From positions 132,998,018 to 133,062,017 of the forward strand of contig CM043968.1 of assembly GCA_014529385.2 (NCBI GenBank): 64,000 bases of DNA, written 5' to 3'. Position numbers and translations under genes: made by a program. This DNA is from Adiantum capillus-veneris (Eukaryota; Streptophyta; Polypodiopsida; Polypodiales; Pteridaceae). The notes under the pieces are model-generated. The model was not told where the DNA came from. It was given only the letters and a program-made list of their open reading frames with translations, and did not search any database. Positions 8,446 to 20,180 of this stretch are shown here, in pieces (positions within the stretch are counted from its first letter, which is position 1; each line of letters opens with the position of its first letter).

Positions 8446-11400
8446 ACACCATTATTCCTCACATTCGTTCAACAAAATCTGCAAAACAGGCTTGGGATAT
8501 TCTAGCAGGTCTTTATGCAAGCCGCAATGAGGCTAAAATTGCTTTGCTGCGTAAAGAGCTAGAGTCGAAGATTATGCATGGGGAAGATGATATGGACACT
8601 TTCCTTGCTAGTGTCAAGGATATCAATGAGCAACTCATTTCTGTAGGTGAAGTCATTTCGGACAGTTCCCTTGTGCAGACTGTTCTTGATGCCTTACCAG
8701 ATTCCTACCAGACTTTTGCTAGTACTTGGAGACTGATGACCCAAGGAAATCCTGAAGTTGTCAAGTTTGATGCATTATGCACATTGCTGTTGCAAGAGTC
8801 ACTTTCTAGAAAAAACAGGACTAGGCAGCGTGCAGTTGAACAGGCTTTTATTGCTTCTCAAAGAAAGGGTGGTAACAGTAATGCAGCCACTTCTTATGGT
8901 TCTGCTGTGAGTGGCAAAAATTCTGTTCCTAATGCTTCTGGTGGCAGCACTTCGTCTGGCAATTCTGGTGATAAGGGCAAAAAGAAGATGCGTTGCCATT
9001 ATTGTAAAGCCAATGATCACTTGATCAAGTCGTGTCCTAAGTTGAAGGCCAAAGAGGCTAAGAAGAAAGAGGGTGGTTCCACTGCAAATGCTGGTTCCAC
9101 TACAAATGCAACCATTGTTGAGTCTTCTGTGAAAGGAGATTGTGATGCTGATGTTGATGCAGAATGGGCTTTTAGCACAGAGTGCACTTACAATCCTGAT
9201 GTCCATGATGCATGCTTGTCAGTTGCTGCAGATTCACATGTGTGGTATTTCGACAGTGGTGCTACAAAGCACATTACCTCACATCGTGAATTGTTTACCT
9301 CTCTCGAGTCTGTCCCTCATGGGAATTCAGTCACTTGTGCCAACAACGCCTCTTATCCAGTTCAGGGAGTTGGAAAGATTGTGCTCACTGCTGCTAACAG
9401 CAGTTCCTTCACACTTGTTGATGCACTTTATGTACCTGGGATCAAGAAGAATCTCTTGTCTGTATCCGCACTTGCTAGACTTGGACTTGTAGTCAAACTT
9501 ATGGATGACAGATGTACAGTTCATGATCTCAGTTTTGGTGATAAAATTGTTGCATCTGGGCTTTTGTGCCATGGGCTGTATAAGCTCACTTTGTATGACA
9601 AGTGTGGACAAAATTTTGCAAATGCTGTTGCAGATTCAAGGGCTATTTCAGATGCAAAACTTTGGCATGCACGTTTTGGTCATCTCAATTTTGCCAGTTT
9701 GCTGCGTTTGCAGAAATCTGATATGGTTGCTTCTTTGCCGCCTCTTGAAGCACCTGTCAAACATGTTTGTGAAGGCTGTATTCTGGGTAAAATGCAGCAT
9801 TCTAAGTTTCCAAAGGATGGTTCAGTTAGGGCCACATGCAGGTTGCAGCTTGTGCATAGTGATGTTTGTGGGCCCATGCAAACTCCGTCCTTAGGCAATT
9901 ACCTGTACTTCGTGACTTTCATTGATGATTACTCCAGGCATGCATGGGTATTTCCGCTTAAAGCGAAGTCCGAAGTTTTTATGTGCTTCAAACAATTTTT
10001 GGCTATGGCTGAAAATGTCTCAAAATGTACTATGGGCACCCTCCGTTCCGATCGAGGGGGGGAGTATATGTCTCATGAATTTAATGCATTTCTGGCTAGT
10101 CGTGGGATAAAACACCAATGCACAGTGCCTTATACACCTCAGCAAAATGGTGTTGCTGAGAGGAAAAACAGGTCACTAACGGAAATGGCACGATGTATGG
10201 TCAAAAGTCAAGCTTTGCCGCATTCGTTTTGGCTTGAGCCAATCATGTGTGCCACTTATGTACTTAACAGGTGTCCTACGAAAGCTTTGCAGTCTATTAC
10301 TCCATATGAAGCATGGCATGATAGAAAACCTTCTATTGAGCACATGCGTGTTTTTGGCTGTTTGGCATATGCTTTGGTGCCACAAGTGCAGCGCAGAAAA
10401 TTGGATGATAAGGCTGTCAAATGTATTTTTGTTGGTTATAGTGCTGAAAGCAAAGGTTAGAGGTTGTATCATCCGCAAACAAAACGTATTCTGGTTTCAC
10501 GAGACGTAGTGTTTGTGGAAGACTCTGTTCAGCCCTTGCTGTCATGTACTAGAGACAGTAATGTAAGCTCACAGGACATTTATGACACTTTGTTGCCTCT
10601 TTTCAGTGGTGGAAATACGAATGTAAGTTCCAATGAGGCAAATGTACAGCCTATGGGGGTTTCTAAAAATGTTTTAGAACAACCTATTACTGATGCAGAT
10701 GTACATGATGTACTTGATGAGGAAAGGGCTGAAAATGAGCAGGCTAGAGGTATGCCAAAATGGCTGGTGCACACTTTGCGTGACAGTAAATTGGATGCAC
10801 CTTTATCTAGTCGTACTCGTTCAGGCTCTCGCCATGCATCTTATGCATCAGATTGTTATGCTTTGGCTGTGTCTAGTTTACATGATGTTGAGGAGCCTCT
10901 GTCTTTTGATGAAGCACAGAATTCACAAAATTGGATTGCTACCATGAAATCAGAATATGATGCACTTATAGAGAATGACACATGGACTTTATGTGATTTG
11001 CCTCTTGGCAAAAAGGCAATTGGTACGAAGTGGGTTTACAAGTTGAAACGCAAGCCGGATGGTGAGATCGATCGCCATAAGGCTCGACTTGTTGCAAAGG
11101 GTTATGCACAACAAAAAGGCATAGATTGTCGTATGACTACTGTGCGTTTTCTATGTGCATTGGCAGCTCATTTTGGTTGGGATGTACATCAATCAGACAT
11201 TGTTACTGCTTTCTTGAATGGTGACATATTTGAGGAAGTTTATGTAACGCAGCCTCGCGGTTTTGTCATAAAAGGACAAGAGAACAAAGTGTGCAAATGT
11301 AACAAGGCTTTGTATGGGTTGAAGCAATCTCCTCGTGCTTGGTATGAGAAAGCTGGCACTCATTTGGTTAAACGAGGCTTTCGTAACAGTCCAACAGAAA

Positions 11401-11468
11401 GCACATCGTATGTAAAGCGTGAGGATGATGTATTTCTCATTGTGGTTCTTTATGTTGATGATTGCTGA
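8446..11468 (+). pseudogene. Copia gag-protease-integrase-RT, broken
   Basis: The frame resumes after TG1 within the gag (UBN2-type) helical region. A CCHC knuckle with start CHYCKANDH lies near 8995-9035. The protease motif FDSGATKHIT has its catalytic Asp codon at 9252-9254. The integrase shows an HHCC zinc site near 9665-9790, then VHSDVCGP, LRSDRGGEY and QQNGVAERKNR, which supply the D, D and E residues. TAG at 10458-10460 interrupts the frame where this family normally has a tyrosine; reading continues in the same frame at 10464. In the reverse transcriptase the block that usually contains T-F-A-P-V-A is absent near 11130: a glycine-isoleucine-aspartate step runs straight into MTTVRFL. 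The frame ends at YVDD because of a one-base deletion. Confidence 0.9.
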
Positions 11469-12406
11469 TCACTGGACCAAATGAGAGACATATTGCTGAA
11501 TTTAAGGCTGATTTGAATGCTACTTTCAAGATGAAAGATTTGGGGCTGTTGCATCATTACTTGGGTATACAGTTTAAGCAGTGTGATGGTGGTATTGCCT
11601 TGTGTCAGAAAAGTTACATAGAGACATTGCTATGTAAGTTTGGACTTGAGGATTGCAAACCTATTGCCACTCCCATGGAAACAGGTTTGAAGTTGAGTCT
11701 ACATGATGCTGGCAGTCCTGCTGATGTCACTCTTTACCAAACTGCTGTTGGCTGCCTCATTTATGTATGCAACACGAGGCCAGATATTCAGTTTGCAGTC
11801 TCGCAGGTCAGCAGATTTATGCATAGCCCAGGGTCTAAGCATTGGCAGGCTGTCAAGAGGATTTTCCGCTACCTTAGTGGCACTTTACATCTTGGCTTGT
11901 TTTATCCCAAGGGGGGATCATTGCCGCCAGACTTACATGCTTTTTCGGACTCAGATTGGGCTGGTTGTTTTGACACGCGAGTGTCCACAAGTGGTTTTTG
12001 TTTCATGCTTGGCAGTTCATGTATATCATGGTTGAGCAAGAAGCAACCTACTGTGGCCACTTCCAGTTGTGAGGCTGAGTACAGGGCAGTCTTCACAGCT
12101 ACAGGTGAGTGTGTATGGCTCAGACGCCTTATGGCTGACTTGGGTGTTGGACAGGACACTGCCAACACTATCTACACTGACAGTCAGAGCGCATTGGCAG
12201 TTGCGAGGAACCCAATTTTTCATGCTCGCACAAAGCACATTGAGGTGCATTACCACTATGTCAGGGAGAGGCTCTCAGCAGGAGAGATCAGCTTGGCTTA
12301 TGTGCCAACAGAGGACAACCTTGCAGATCTTTTCACAAAGGCATTGTCTCATGAGAAGCTTGAAGCTTTCCGCAAAGCTTTGGGCTTACTCCCCTTTGTG
12401 GACTGA
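11463..12406 (+). pseudogene. Copia RT C-terminus and RNase H, separated by frameshift
   Basis: The reverse transcriptase continues in another frame directly after YVDD, from LITGP onward. RNase H follows, with FSDSDWAGC, SSCEAEYRA and YTDSQSA carrying the acidic active-site residues, and the ADLFTK ending typical of Copia. A single missing base at about 11463 separates this frame from the upstream one. It overlaps the preceding entry only at the break. The stop at 12404-12406 is followed by about 75 bases of untranslated DNA and the polypurine tract. Confidence 0.9.
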
Positions 12407-12469
12407 TCCTGTCCTCAGGGCATGGCACTTCCCTTTACTCATGTGCCAGCTCTCGTTCACCGCATCACT

Positions 12470-12481
12470 CCAGGGGGGATT
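12470..12481 (+). promoter_or_regulatory. Copia polypurine tract
   Basis: CCAGGGGGGAT lies directly before the TGTTACC start of the 3' LTR. Confidence 0.75.
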
Positions 12482-12811
12482 TGTTACCATATACATGTGG
12501 TAGTGATGTGTGTGAACACACTAGGACCGCCGGGGCATTTTTTCCCTCTTTAGGAGTTTTTTTCCCCCGTGCATTGTATATACGCCCATCACTCTAGGGC
12601 TAACTATCTTTCCATTGCACACTAAGTAACACACTCTCTATTGTGTGCCTTGAGCTTCCTTCGTCTTCTCCAAGCTGTGTGTGTTTCTCTGCAACCCTAA
12701 TTCCAACTATCTTTCCATTGCACACTAAGTAACACACTCTCTATTGTGTGCCTTGAGCTTCCTTCGTCTTCTCCAAGCTGTGTGTGTTTCTCTGCAACCC
12801 TAATTCCAACA
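12482..12811 (+). repeat. Copia 3' LTR (330 bp) with a 103-bp tandem duplication
   Basis: It begins TGTTACCATA and ends CCAACA. A TATA-like TGTATATACG lies near 12575. The right-hand two thirds consists of two tandem copies of a 103-bp unit, 12602-12704 and 12705-12807, which appear identical. The transposase frame starts right after the closing CA. Confidence 0.8.
12602..12807 (+). repeat. Two tandem 103-bp units inside the Copia LTR
   Basis: The block from AACTATCTTTCC to CCCTAATTCC is present twice in direct tandem with no visible difference, so the duplication is recent relative to the element or has been homogenised. Confidence 0.9.
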
Positions 12812-13218
12812 GTGGATGCTTGAGATAGCCATGCGTTTTTCTCAAAACAATGCGTGGGCTATTGATAGTACTTTCAAAACAAATGCTTTTGTTCTACCGT
12901 TGTTTGCTACGAAATCAGCTTGGCGTGGGAATTCCAATATGGTTCATGCTATGTACTTCCGATGTGGGTGCTCAACTTGAAGTAATTGCCAAGGAGCTAA
13001 CCATTTGGTTGGTTTTCGCTAGAATGGGTCCTATTTGTCCTAGTGCTTTAATTATTGATAAATCACAACAAGAATTGGAGGGTATATTAAAGGTAGTTGA
13101 TGAAGATCCATGTTGTTGGGTGTTTGATGTGAATGAGACCCGTCATCAAATTAGTTGTCATGTCTTGCTATGCTGGTTCCACACCAAGGAAGCATGGGTC
13201 GAAAAGCTTCTCCCTCAG

Positions 13219-13286
13219 GTATATTCTCATATATGTCATTGCATATTATGTATCGACGTTTCATCTCTTCTTACTTGCTAATTTAG
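13219..13286 (+). other. Intron 1 of the MULE transposase relic
   Basis: CAG|GTATAT donor and TTTAG|GTT acceptor. Removal joins the LLPQ coding end to VPKEMRSDV in phase 0. Confidence 0.75.
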
Positions 13287-13677
13287 GTTCCAAAGGAGAT
13301 GCGAAGTGATGTTTACATGGAGATGTCAAATCTAATGCATAGCCCCACTGAAGGAGATTTTGTGGGAAGATACCAACTCTTCCTACAAAAATATGAAGGC
13401 CACCAAAATATAGTCTGTTATGTCAAAAACGAGTGGTGTGGAGAGCAATGTATGTGGAGGAAACAATGGCCAAAGTTTGGAAGATTATTCAACCATGGTA
13501 ATGTGGACACAACAAATTTGGTAGAGAGATTATGGCAATATGTCAAGAACACCCTTTTGGAAGCACGAATTAACCGTTCAATTGTAGAGTTGTTACATGC
13601 CCTTTTGGGAGACTCCAAAACTGGAAATCGTATGGGTGGAACCTTGATACGGTTATTCCAACAAAAACAAGAAATAG

Positions 13678-13751
13678 GTATGCTTAAAACTTGTCTGTTG
13701 ATTACTGTTTGTGAGGATGAATGTGGCTTATGTTATACGTCATTGTGGTAG
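13678..13751 (+). other. Intron 2 of the MULE transposase relic
   Basis: TAG|GTATGC donor and GGTAG|CTG acceptor. Removal joins the QQKQEI end to ADAGRFGI in phase 1. Confidence 0.72.
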
Positions 13752-14933
13752 CTGATGCTGGAAGATTTGGGATTCAAGGATCATCAAAATCCCACACAAC
13801 ACGACTAACAGAGGGTGAGAAAATCTTGCAGCGATATACAAACGACCCTACAACTCTCAAGATTGTAAATGAGATATTGATGCAATTTGAAATTCACAGT
13901 ACGAATACTCCAACACGATGGTACTATGTTAGCTTGCAAAGTAACTACTATGATTGTCCAGATTGGAGTATAGAATGCAAACACTTATATGGTGTACGAC
14001 TGATAGTTATGCGTCATCTACCCCACTTAAATGCTATCCTTCCCATAGTAGACAATGCCCATGAAATGAAGGAAACCAACAATGAAGGCAGTCACAATTG
14101 TGAGTCGGTACAAGAGGAGGTGGTGTTCATGCTTGCTGGAGATATCCGCACACTTCTTTCATCCATTCAAGAGGGCTGGTCCAAGAAGAGTGGAAAGGAA
14201 AAATAACTAATCAGACACCAAGTGCAACTAGCTAGGGACACCCTTCGGTCTTTGGCATCTCCATCTCAAGTTGACATGCCAATGAGTGGTCATGTGCGCC
14301 AAATTCAAGAAAATGTAACAAAGACTCGGCTTGGTCATGGTCAACCTAAAAGGCTTCTTGAACTTGAAAACAATGCAGAAGTTAGAGATCCATCCAACAC
14401 TCAACCTTAGAAGCCGTCTTGCCAAACAAGTGTTCTTAGAAGAAAGAATCAACGGGTCCGCCTTGACAAAAGACCTCGTGTTTGGTGTCCGCATTGTTGC
14501 ACAAAAACCCTTATTGTTGACCCTGCAATAACGATTTCTTGTCAAACATGTCATGCTTTACTGCCCTTATCAAAATGGATATGCTCCAATGGGATGGAGT
14601 CTACTCTTATTGGACAAAGTGCTCAAGTTTGTAATGACTCCAATAGTTTTTACTGTAGAATTAAGTCATGTGAATATCCTTTGTCACATGATGAAGAGCG
14701 TATATTTACGTTGAGTGTGCAAGATGCAAGTGAGGATATTAAAACACTTGCATCTACTACTAGGATTGTTCTTGTATATAGAAACTCAAATCCAATGGAA
14801 TTGAATTTCTTTTGATAATATCATTGAAATGTAGCTCTCGTAATGGCTTGTTTTCCACATTTTTTGTACCCGATATTTCCTTTGTCATCACCCGAGATAA
14901 CTTTGTCAGGTATTTTGCGGTGCAATCTGTTAA

Positions 14934-15296
14934 AAAGTAATCTTGGGTACCCAAGATTACTTTGCCAGGTATTTTGTGCCACAATCTGTAGAAAAGTAAT
15001 CTCGGTTACCCGAGATTACTTTGTTAGGTATTTTGTGCCACAATCTGTAGAAAAGTAATCTCGGGTACTCGAGATTAGTTTGCCAGGTATTTTGTGTCAC
15101 AATATTAAAGAGTAATCTCGGGTACCCGAGATTACTTCGCCAGGTATTTTGTGCCACAATCTGTAGAAAAGTAGTCTCGCGTACCCGAGAGTGCTGCAAT
15201 TTGCCTTGAAAGGTAATCTCGGGTACCCGATATTACTTTGCCAGGTATTGTATACTACAATTTGTTGAAAAGTAATCTAGCGTACCCGAATTTACT
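14934..15296. repeat. Tandem 59-bp repeats, each centred on a 26-30-bp palindrome
   Basis: Seven units have palindromic cores starting at 14936, 14995, 15054, 15111, 15170, 15212 and 15271. Spacing is 57-59 bp, with one 42-bp step. The core reads AGTAATCTCGGGTACC and its mirror. The first unit carries T instead of C in the left arm and A instead of G in the right arm, so the palindrome (14934-14963) stays perfect despite the change. Between cores lies a TTTGCCAGGTATTTTGTGCC-type spacer. The array lies between the 3' ends of the transposase and of the convergent Ulp1-like gene. Confidence 0.92.
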
Positions 15297-15665
15297 TCGC
15301 CATGTACTTCATGGTGTATTTTTCAAAAAAAGTACTCGAAATTATCTTGCTAGGTACATCATAATGTTACACACAAAATACCTTGTAAACCATCTAAGTT
15401 ATTACCAAGAGAAACTTCAATAAATTGACATAACATATCAAGAGATACTTCAATGAATTTTTACAGTAGATAAGCGGAGATGAAAACAGACATTTGTCAT
15501 GAGTACAAAAGTGGAGATCAATTTAGAGCATTGTGTCAAGTACAAAAGCGAACATCATTGTAGACCATCGTCATAAGTACAAAAGTAGAGGTCAATGTGG
15601 ACCATTGTCATAGGTACAATGGATATCAAAGTAGATCATTCTCCTAAGTACAAATGTGCTAATTC

Positions 15666-18004
15666 TATTTAGGAGGAGATGAGACGGCATGGACTGTATC
15701 CATCCTTGAAGTTCCTCTTTGAGCTTCTCTACGTCTTCATGTTTGAACCACTTTTTTGAGAGCTGCAAAAAAAAGCCTAGATATGAGACATAATTTTTTG
15801 TCCAAGTACCAGAGATGCAAGCAATGGACATAAACTTGAAACATACCCAATTTCTTGGTCTTTTGTGCTCTAAGCTCCCATGATCAGATACCTCATAACT
15901 GCCATGACGTAAAATCCACAATCATATCCGTTTGGTTGTTGTGGTATCTATTATGAAACAAACAGATTTAGATACAATCCACTCGTATGAGAAACCACAC
16001 CAAACATTGAAATAAACAAATGTATGATACCTCGACAGTGTCGATGTAACAATTGGTACGGATATTTTTCAGCTCCTCTTTTATCGTTTCATTAGAACAA
16101 TATATCGGCATAGTGTGCAAGGACTCTTTACATAAGTAATATAGTGTACGATGATCGTCTACTTTACTTATGCGACGACGATCGTGAAAGTTCAAATATG
16201 ATATGACATACCTCTCTACACGAGTAAAGTAATCATGGATTGAGTGCATGGATAGCGAATAGAAACATAAAATAGCACTTTGCCCAAATGTTAATCCCGG
16301 CAAGCGATGTATATGACCATTGAAAAACACAATCAATGTACAATGTGACCTGCAAAAACAATAGATTATAGGAGACATGCACACAAATTGGTAATCTAAT
16401 GGAAAGTACATTATGCCTACCGATCAACAATGGGTAAAAAGGTAAATATTGAGTAGCCAAGTCCACCTTTCCAAAAAAGTTTACTGTCGTTAAACGACTT
16501 TGTATTGAGAGCACGCATGAGTACCATAAGCTACAACAAAGAACACTTGTTCAACGATCTCATTGGAGGATGTAAAGTCTATCCACCTAATCCAAAAGTT
16601 AGCTCGCATGCTTAGTACACACCAACAAGTTATACTTGGCAAGTAATTTGTATATACGACAAACAACTGACAAGGAAAAGCAAGTCATGGCTCTTGTGCT
16701 TGCCTCAACATTCTCAAACTCATCCATGATTTTAACGTCACAATCCACCGAGTAGCCGTATCGAGTAGAAACCAAATGGAACGTTGTTCCCCTATTAATA
16801 CTATGCACATACAAATTACAAACAAGAAATATTCCTGAAGTAGAATATCTAGTCGCAAATATGTGACTTTGAAATAATGAAAAAAAACATACTTGTCCAA
16901 GAATGATGTTGCGGCCTTTGGTGGAGGACTTTTACAGTCAAAATCACCCTTTGAAATAGTAACGTGTACACTTTGACTTGCAAAGCTATCATTGGGTAAG
17001 TTGATCTCCATCGGTGTGGTCCTTGTCCTTTTAGAAAAAGGCAGCTTCTGTGAAGTACAACAATTAGTTTCATAAACAATGGCAACATATAATCTACCTT
17101 TATAATAATATGTTATAGAATTGCCTTTTACCTTTTGATGACTATTAAACTGAGAAAAAGAGAAAGAAACTCTTTTATTTAATGCTTTGCATGGAGTCAT
17201 TGGTGAATTTGAATCCATAGCTCTAGTTGATGTCTATACCCAAAGTATACAATACAAATTAACCTACACACAAACTCTTTTAATGCTTAAAGTGACTCTT
17301 GAGTTAACTTTCAAGAATGCACAATCATCTTACATGAGTTGTGTGAATATTGTTGTCCTTGCCAAGCGCATCATCTTTTTCGAGCTCGTCATCATCATCG
17401 TCATCCTCAGCTAGCTCCTTCTCTTTATCTGAATGTTTTCTTCTCTGCAATAAGAATAGCAAATCACTAAATGGACCAATAGCGATACATATAAACAATG
17501 AAAATAATCTCCAATTCACGTCCCAATTTTTGTAACATGATTTTATATGTTTTTTGATGAGGGCTCTTCGACTCATTTTTCCCACTCTTCCATCTTTCTT
17601 TCTATGTATGAACTCTCCCATTGCTCATATGGAATGCCAGTTTTCTTTCTACTTTATTGAATTTCCCATATGGATGGAGCTTTGGACTTTAGATCACGCA
17701 GATGTTTTTTTCTAGCATTGGCTATCTTCAATTCGAGATTATTGAACCGATTTTTACATTGGCGTTGCGATCACAAGGGGCTTGGCTTATATTCCTCTGC
17801 ATTCTTTGGTCAACCACCTGGATGTTTTGAAATAGTAATGAATACTTGATGCGTCTCCAAATGACGCATCATGTCTACTCTTCTGTCAAAACCCCTATTT
17901 CTTTGTGAACAATCCTCCGATGCATGACAATATCGCAATAGAGCGTTGTCACGCTCACGTGTGACTTCTATGTAGAAATCATTATCTTGTTCACAAAAAG
18001 ACAA
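15666..18004 (-). pseudogene. Ulp1-like (C48) cysteine protease gene, multi-exon, decayed
   Basis: Ulp1-type proteases cut SUMO or ubiquitin-like tags, and several plant MULE groups carry them. Exons that keep frame across GT-AG introns, in order along the minus strand, are about 17335-17444 (acidic run of six Asp), 17132-17233, 16893-17047, 16421-16530, 16031-16349, 15847-15947 and about 15666-15772. The region before the core includes FWIRWIDF near 16580, like the Ulp1 entry helix. The catalytic His is in SHCTLIV (codon 16343-16345) and the Cys in GYDCGFYVM (codon 15918-15920), preceded by Q-P-N-G. The usual Asp is Tyr (ILCFYSL, codon 16259-16261), the Trp after His is Cys, and a TAG interrupts the Cys exon near 15880. 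A possible Myb/SANT-like segment lies at 17620-18004. Exon limits outside the core are tentative. Confidence 0.68.
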
Positions 18005-19476
<1,472 letters not shown>

Positions 19477-20180
19477 GTGGCAAGACATTTTCTCCATGAC
19501 AAAGAGGTCATGAGGTCAGTCCCTGCCCAATCCATATTTTTCCTCCAAATGGATCGGATGTTTCATGATCAACAACGATCTAGGATCGTAAATCCCCTCC
19601 AAAAAAGGAGGTGTCAATTAGTGTCGTGTCCCTTGGCCGACAGGCCATGCTGTGGGCTACAAAATGGTCCTGTTTCATGGCACATCCTCCCCTTAGATGA
19701 GACAATACCGACTCTTTTAATGCAGACTTTCTCTTTATCAGAGTTAGTAGTACTAGAGTTTGATAAATTGGGATTTATTCTTACTGTCCTTAAGGATCTT
19801 CTTCCCTTCTTGTTGCAAACTTCTGATGATGTCCACAAGGTTTGGGATAAGCTCCTCTCATCAAAGACAATGCTTCCTGTCTTGCTAGCTGGGTTGATGT
19901 TTCCGCAGCCTCTTGTGTGTCTCTCGGCTATGTCGTGGCGGCTGGTTCTTCTTGCCCTTGAGGCTGTGACTGTTCTTTTTCCGTGGAGGTAGAGGGTTGT
20001 GGCTCGACGATCTCTTTGCTGTGCTGTGGTAGAGGGTACCGGCTCAGACTTTGTTGTGTCCTCTTGTGCAATACTTGTTTCCTTTTCTGGCTCGGTTTCT
20101 TCTATGGTTGCTGCTCTTGTGTAGTGGTTGCCTGTTGTTCAGGCTCCTATGTAGCTTTGGATGCTTTCTCTTGTTCAGGC
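19477..20180 (-). other. Low-complexity coding-like tail of the unidentified charged frame
   Basis: The minus strand continues with Glu-, Thr-, Pro- and Arg-rich translation in shifting frames beyond the stop at 20181, including repeats of E-P-E-x-E. The plus-strand open frame here lacks any motif. I cannot assign a function; this may be the decayed 3' end of the frame at 20181-21657. Confidence 0.3.

Larger units (their letters stand above)
8446..12811 (+). mobile_element. Ty1/Copia element, left part displaced by TG1
   Basis: Order gag, protease, integrase, reverse transcriptase, RNase H, polypurine tract, 3' LTR is diagnostic of Copia. Its gag is cut at 8446 by TG1, and its 5' LTR and gag start lie outside the window. 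It is dead: a TAG at 10458, a missing block in the reverse transcriptase near 11130, and a one-base frameshift at the YVDD motif (11463). It was itself inserted in the transposase relic that begins at 12812. Confidence 0.93.
12812..14815 (+). pseudogene. Mutator-like (MULE) transposase, truncated and broken
   Basis: This is a DDE transposase relic of the MULE class. AWAIDSTFKTN holds the first Asp (codon 12864-12866), ALIIDKS the second (13057-13059), and CWFHTKEAW is the conserved C-X2-H motif. TNLVERLW supplies the likely Glu region. A SWIM-like zinc motif (C, C, then C-K-H in YDCPDWSIECKH) lies near 13950-13985, and a C-terminal CPHC..CQTC ribbon at about 14490-14550. Two short introns fit GT-AG rules and restore frame: 13219-13286 (68 bp) and 13678-13751 (74 bp). 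It is not functional: a frameshift near 12910 and in-frame stops at 14204-14206 and 14408-14410. The 5' part is separated by the Copia insertion. Confidence 0.8.

Noticed and set aside
14934-15296. CRISPR array
   Set aside because: Units are regular, but the spacers are also repeated and near identical, there are no cas genes, and the context is a plant genome.
19477-19992. 171-codon plus-strand frame
   Set aside because: No recognisable domain; overlaps the charged minus-strand low-complexity region and is probably its shadow.
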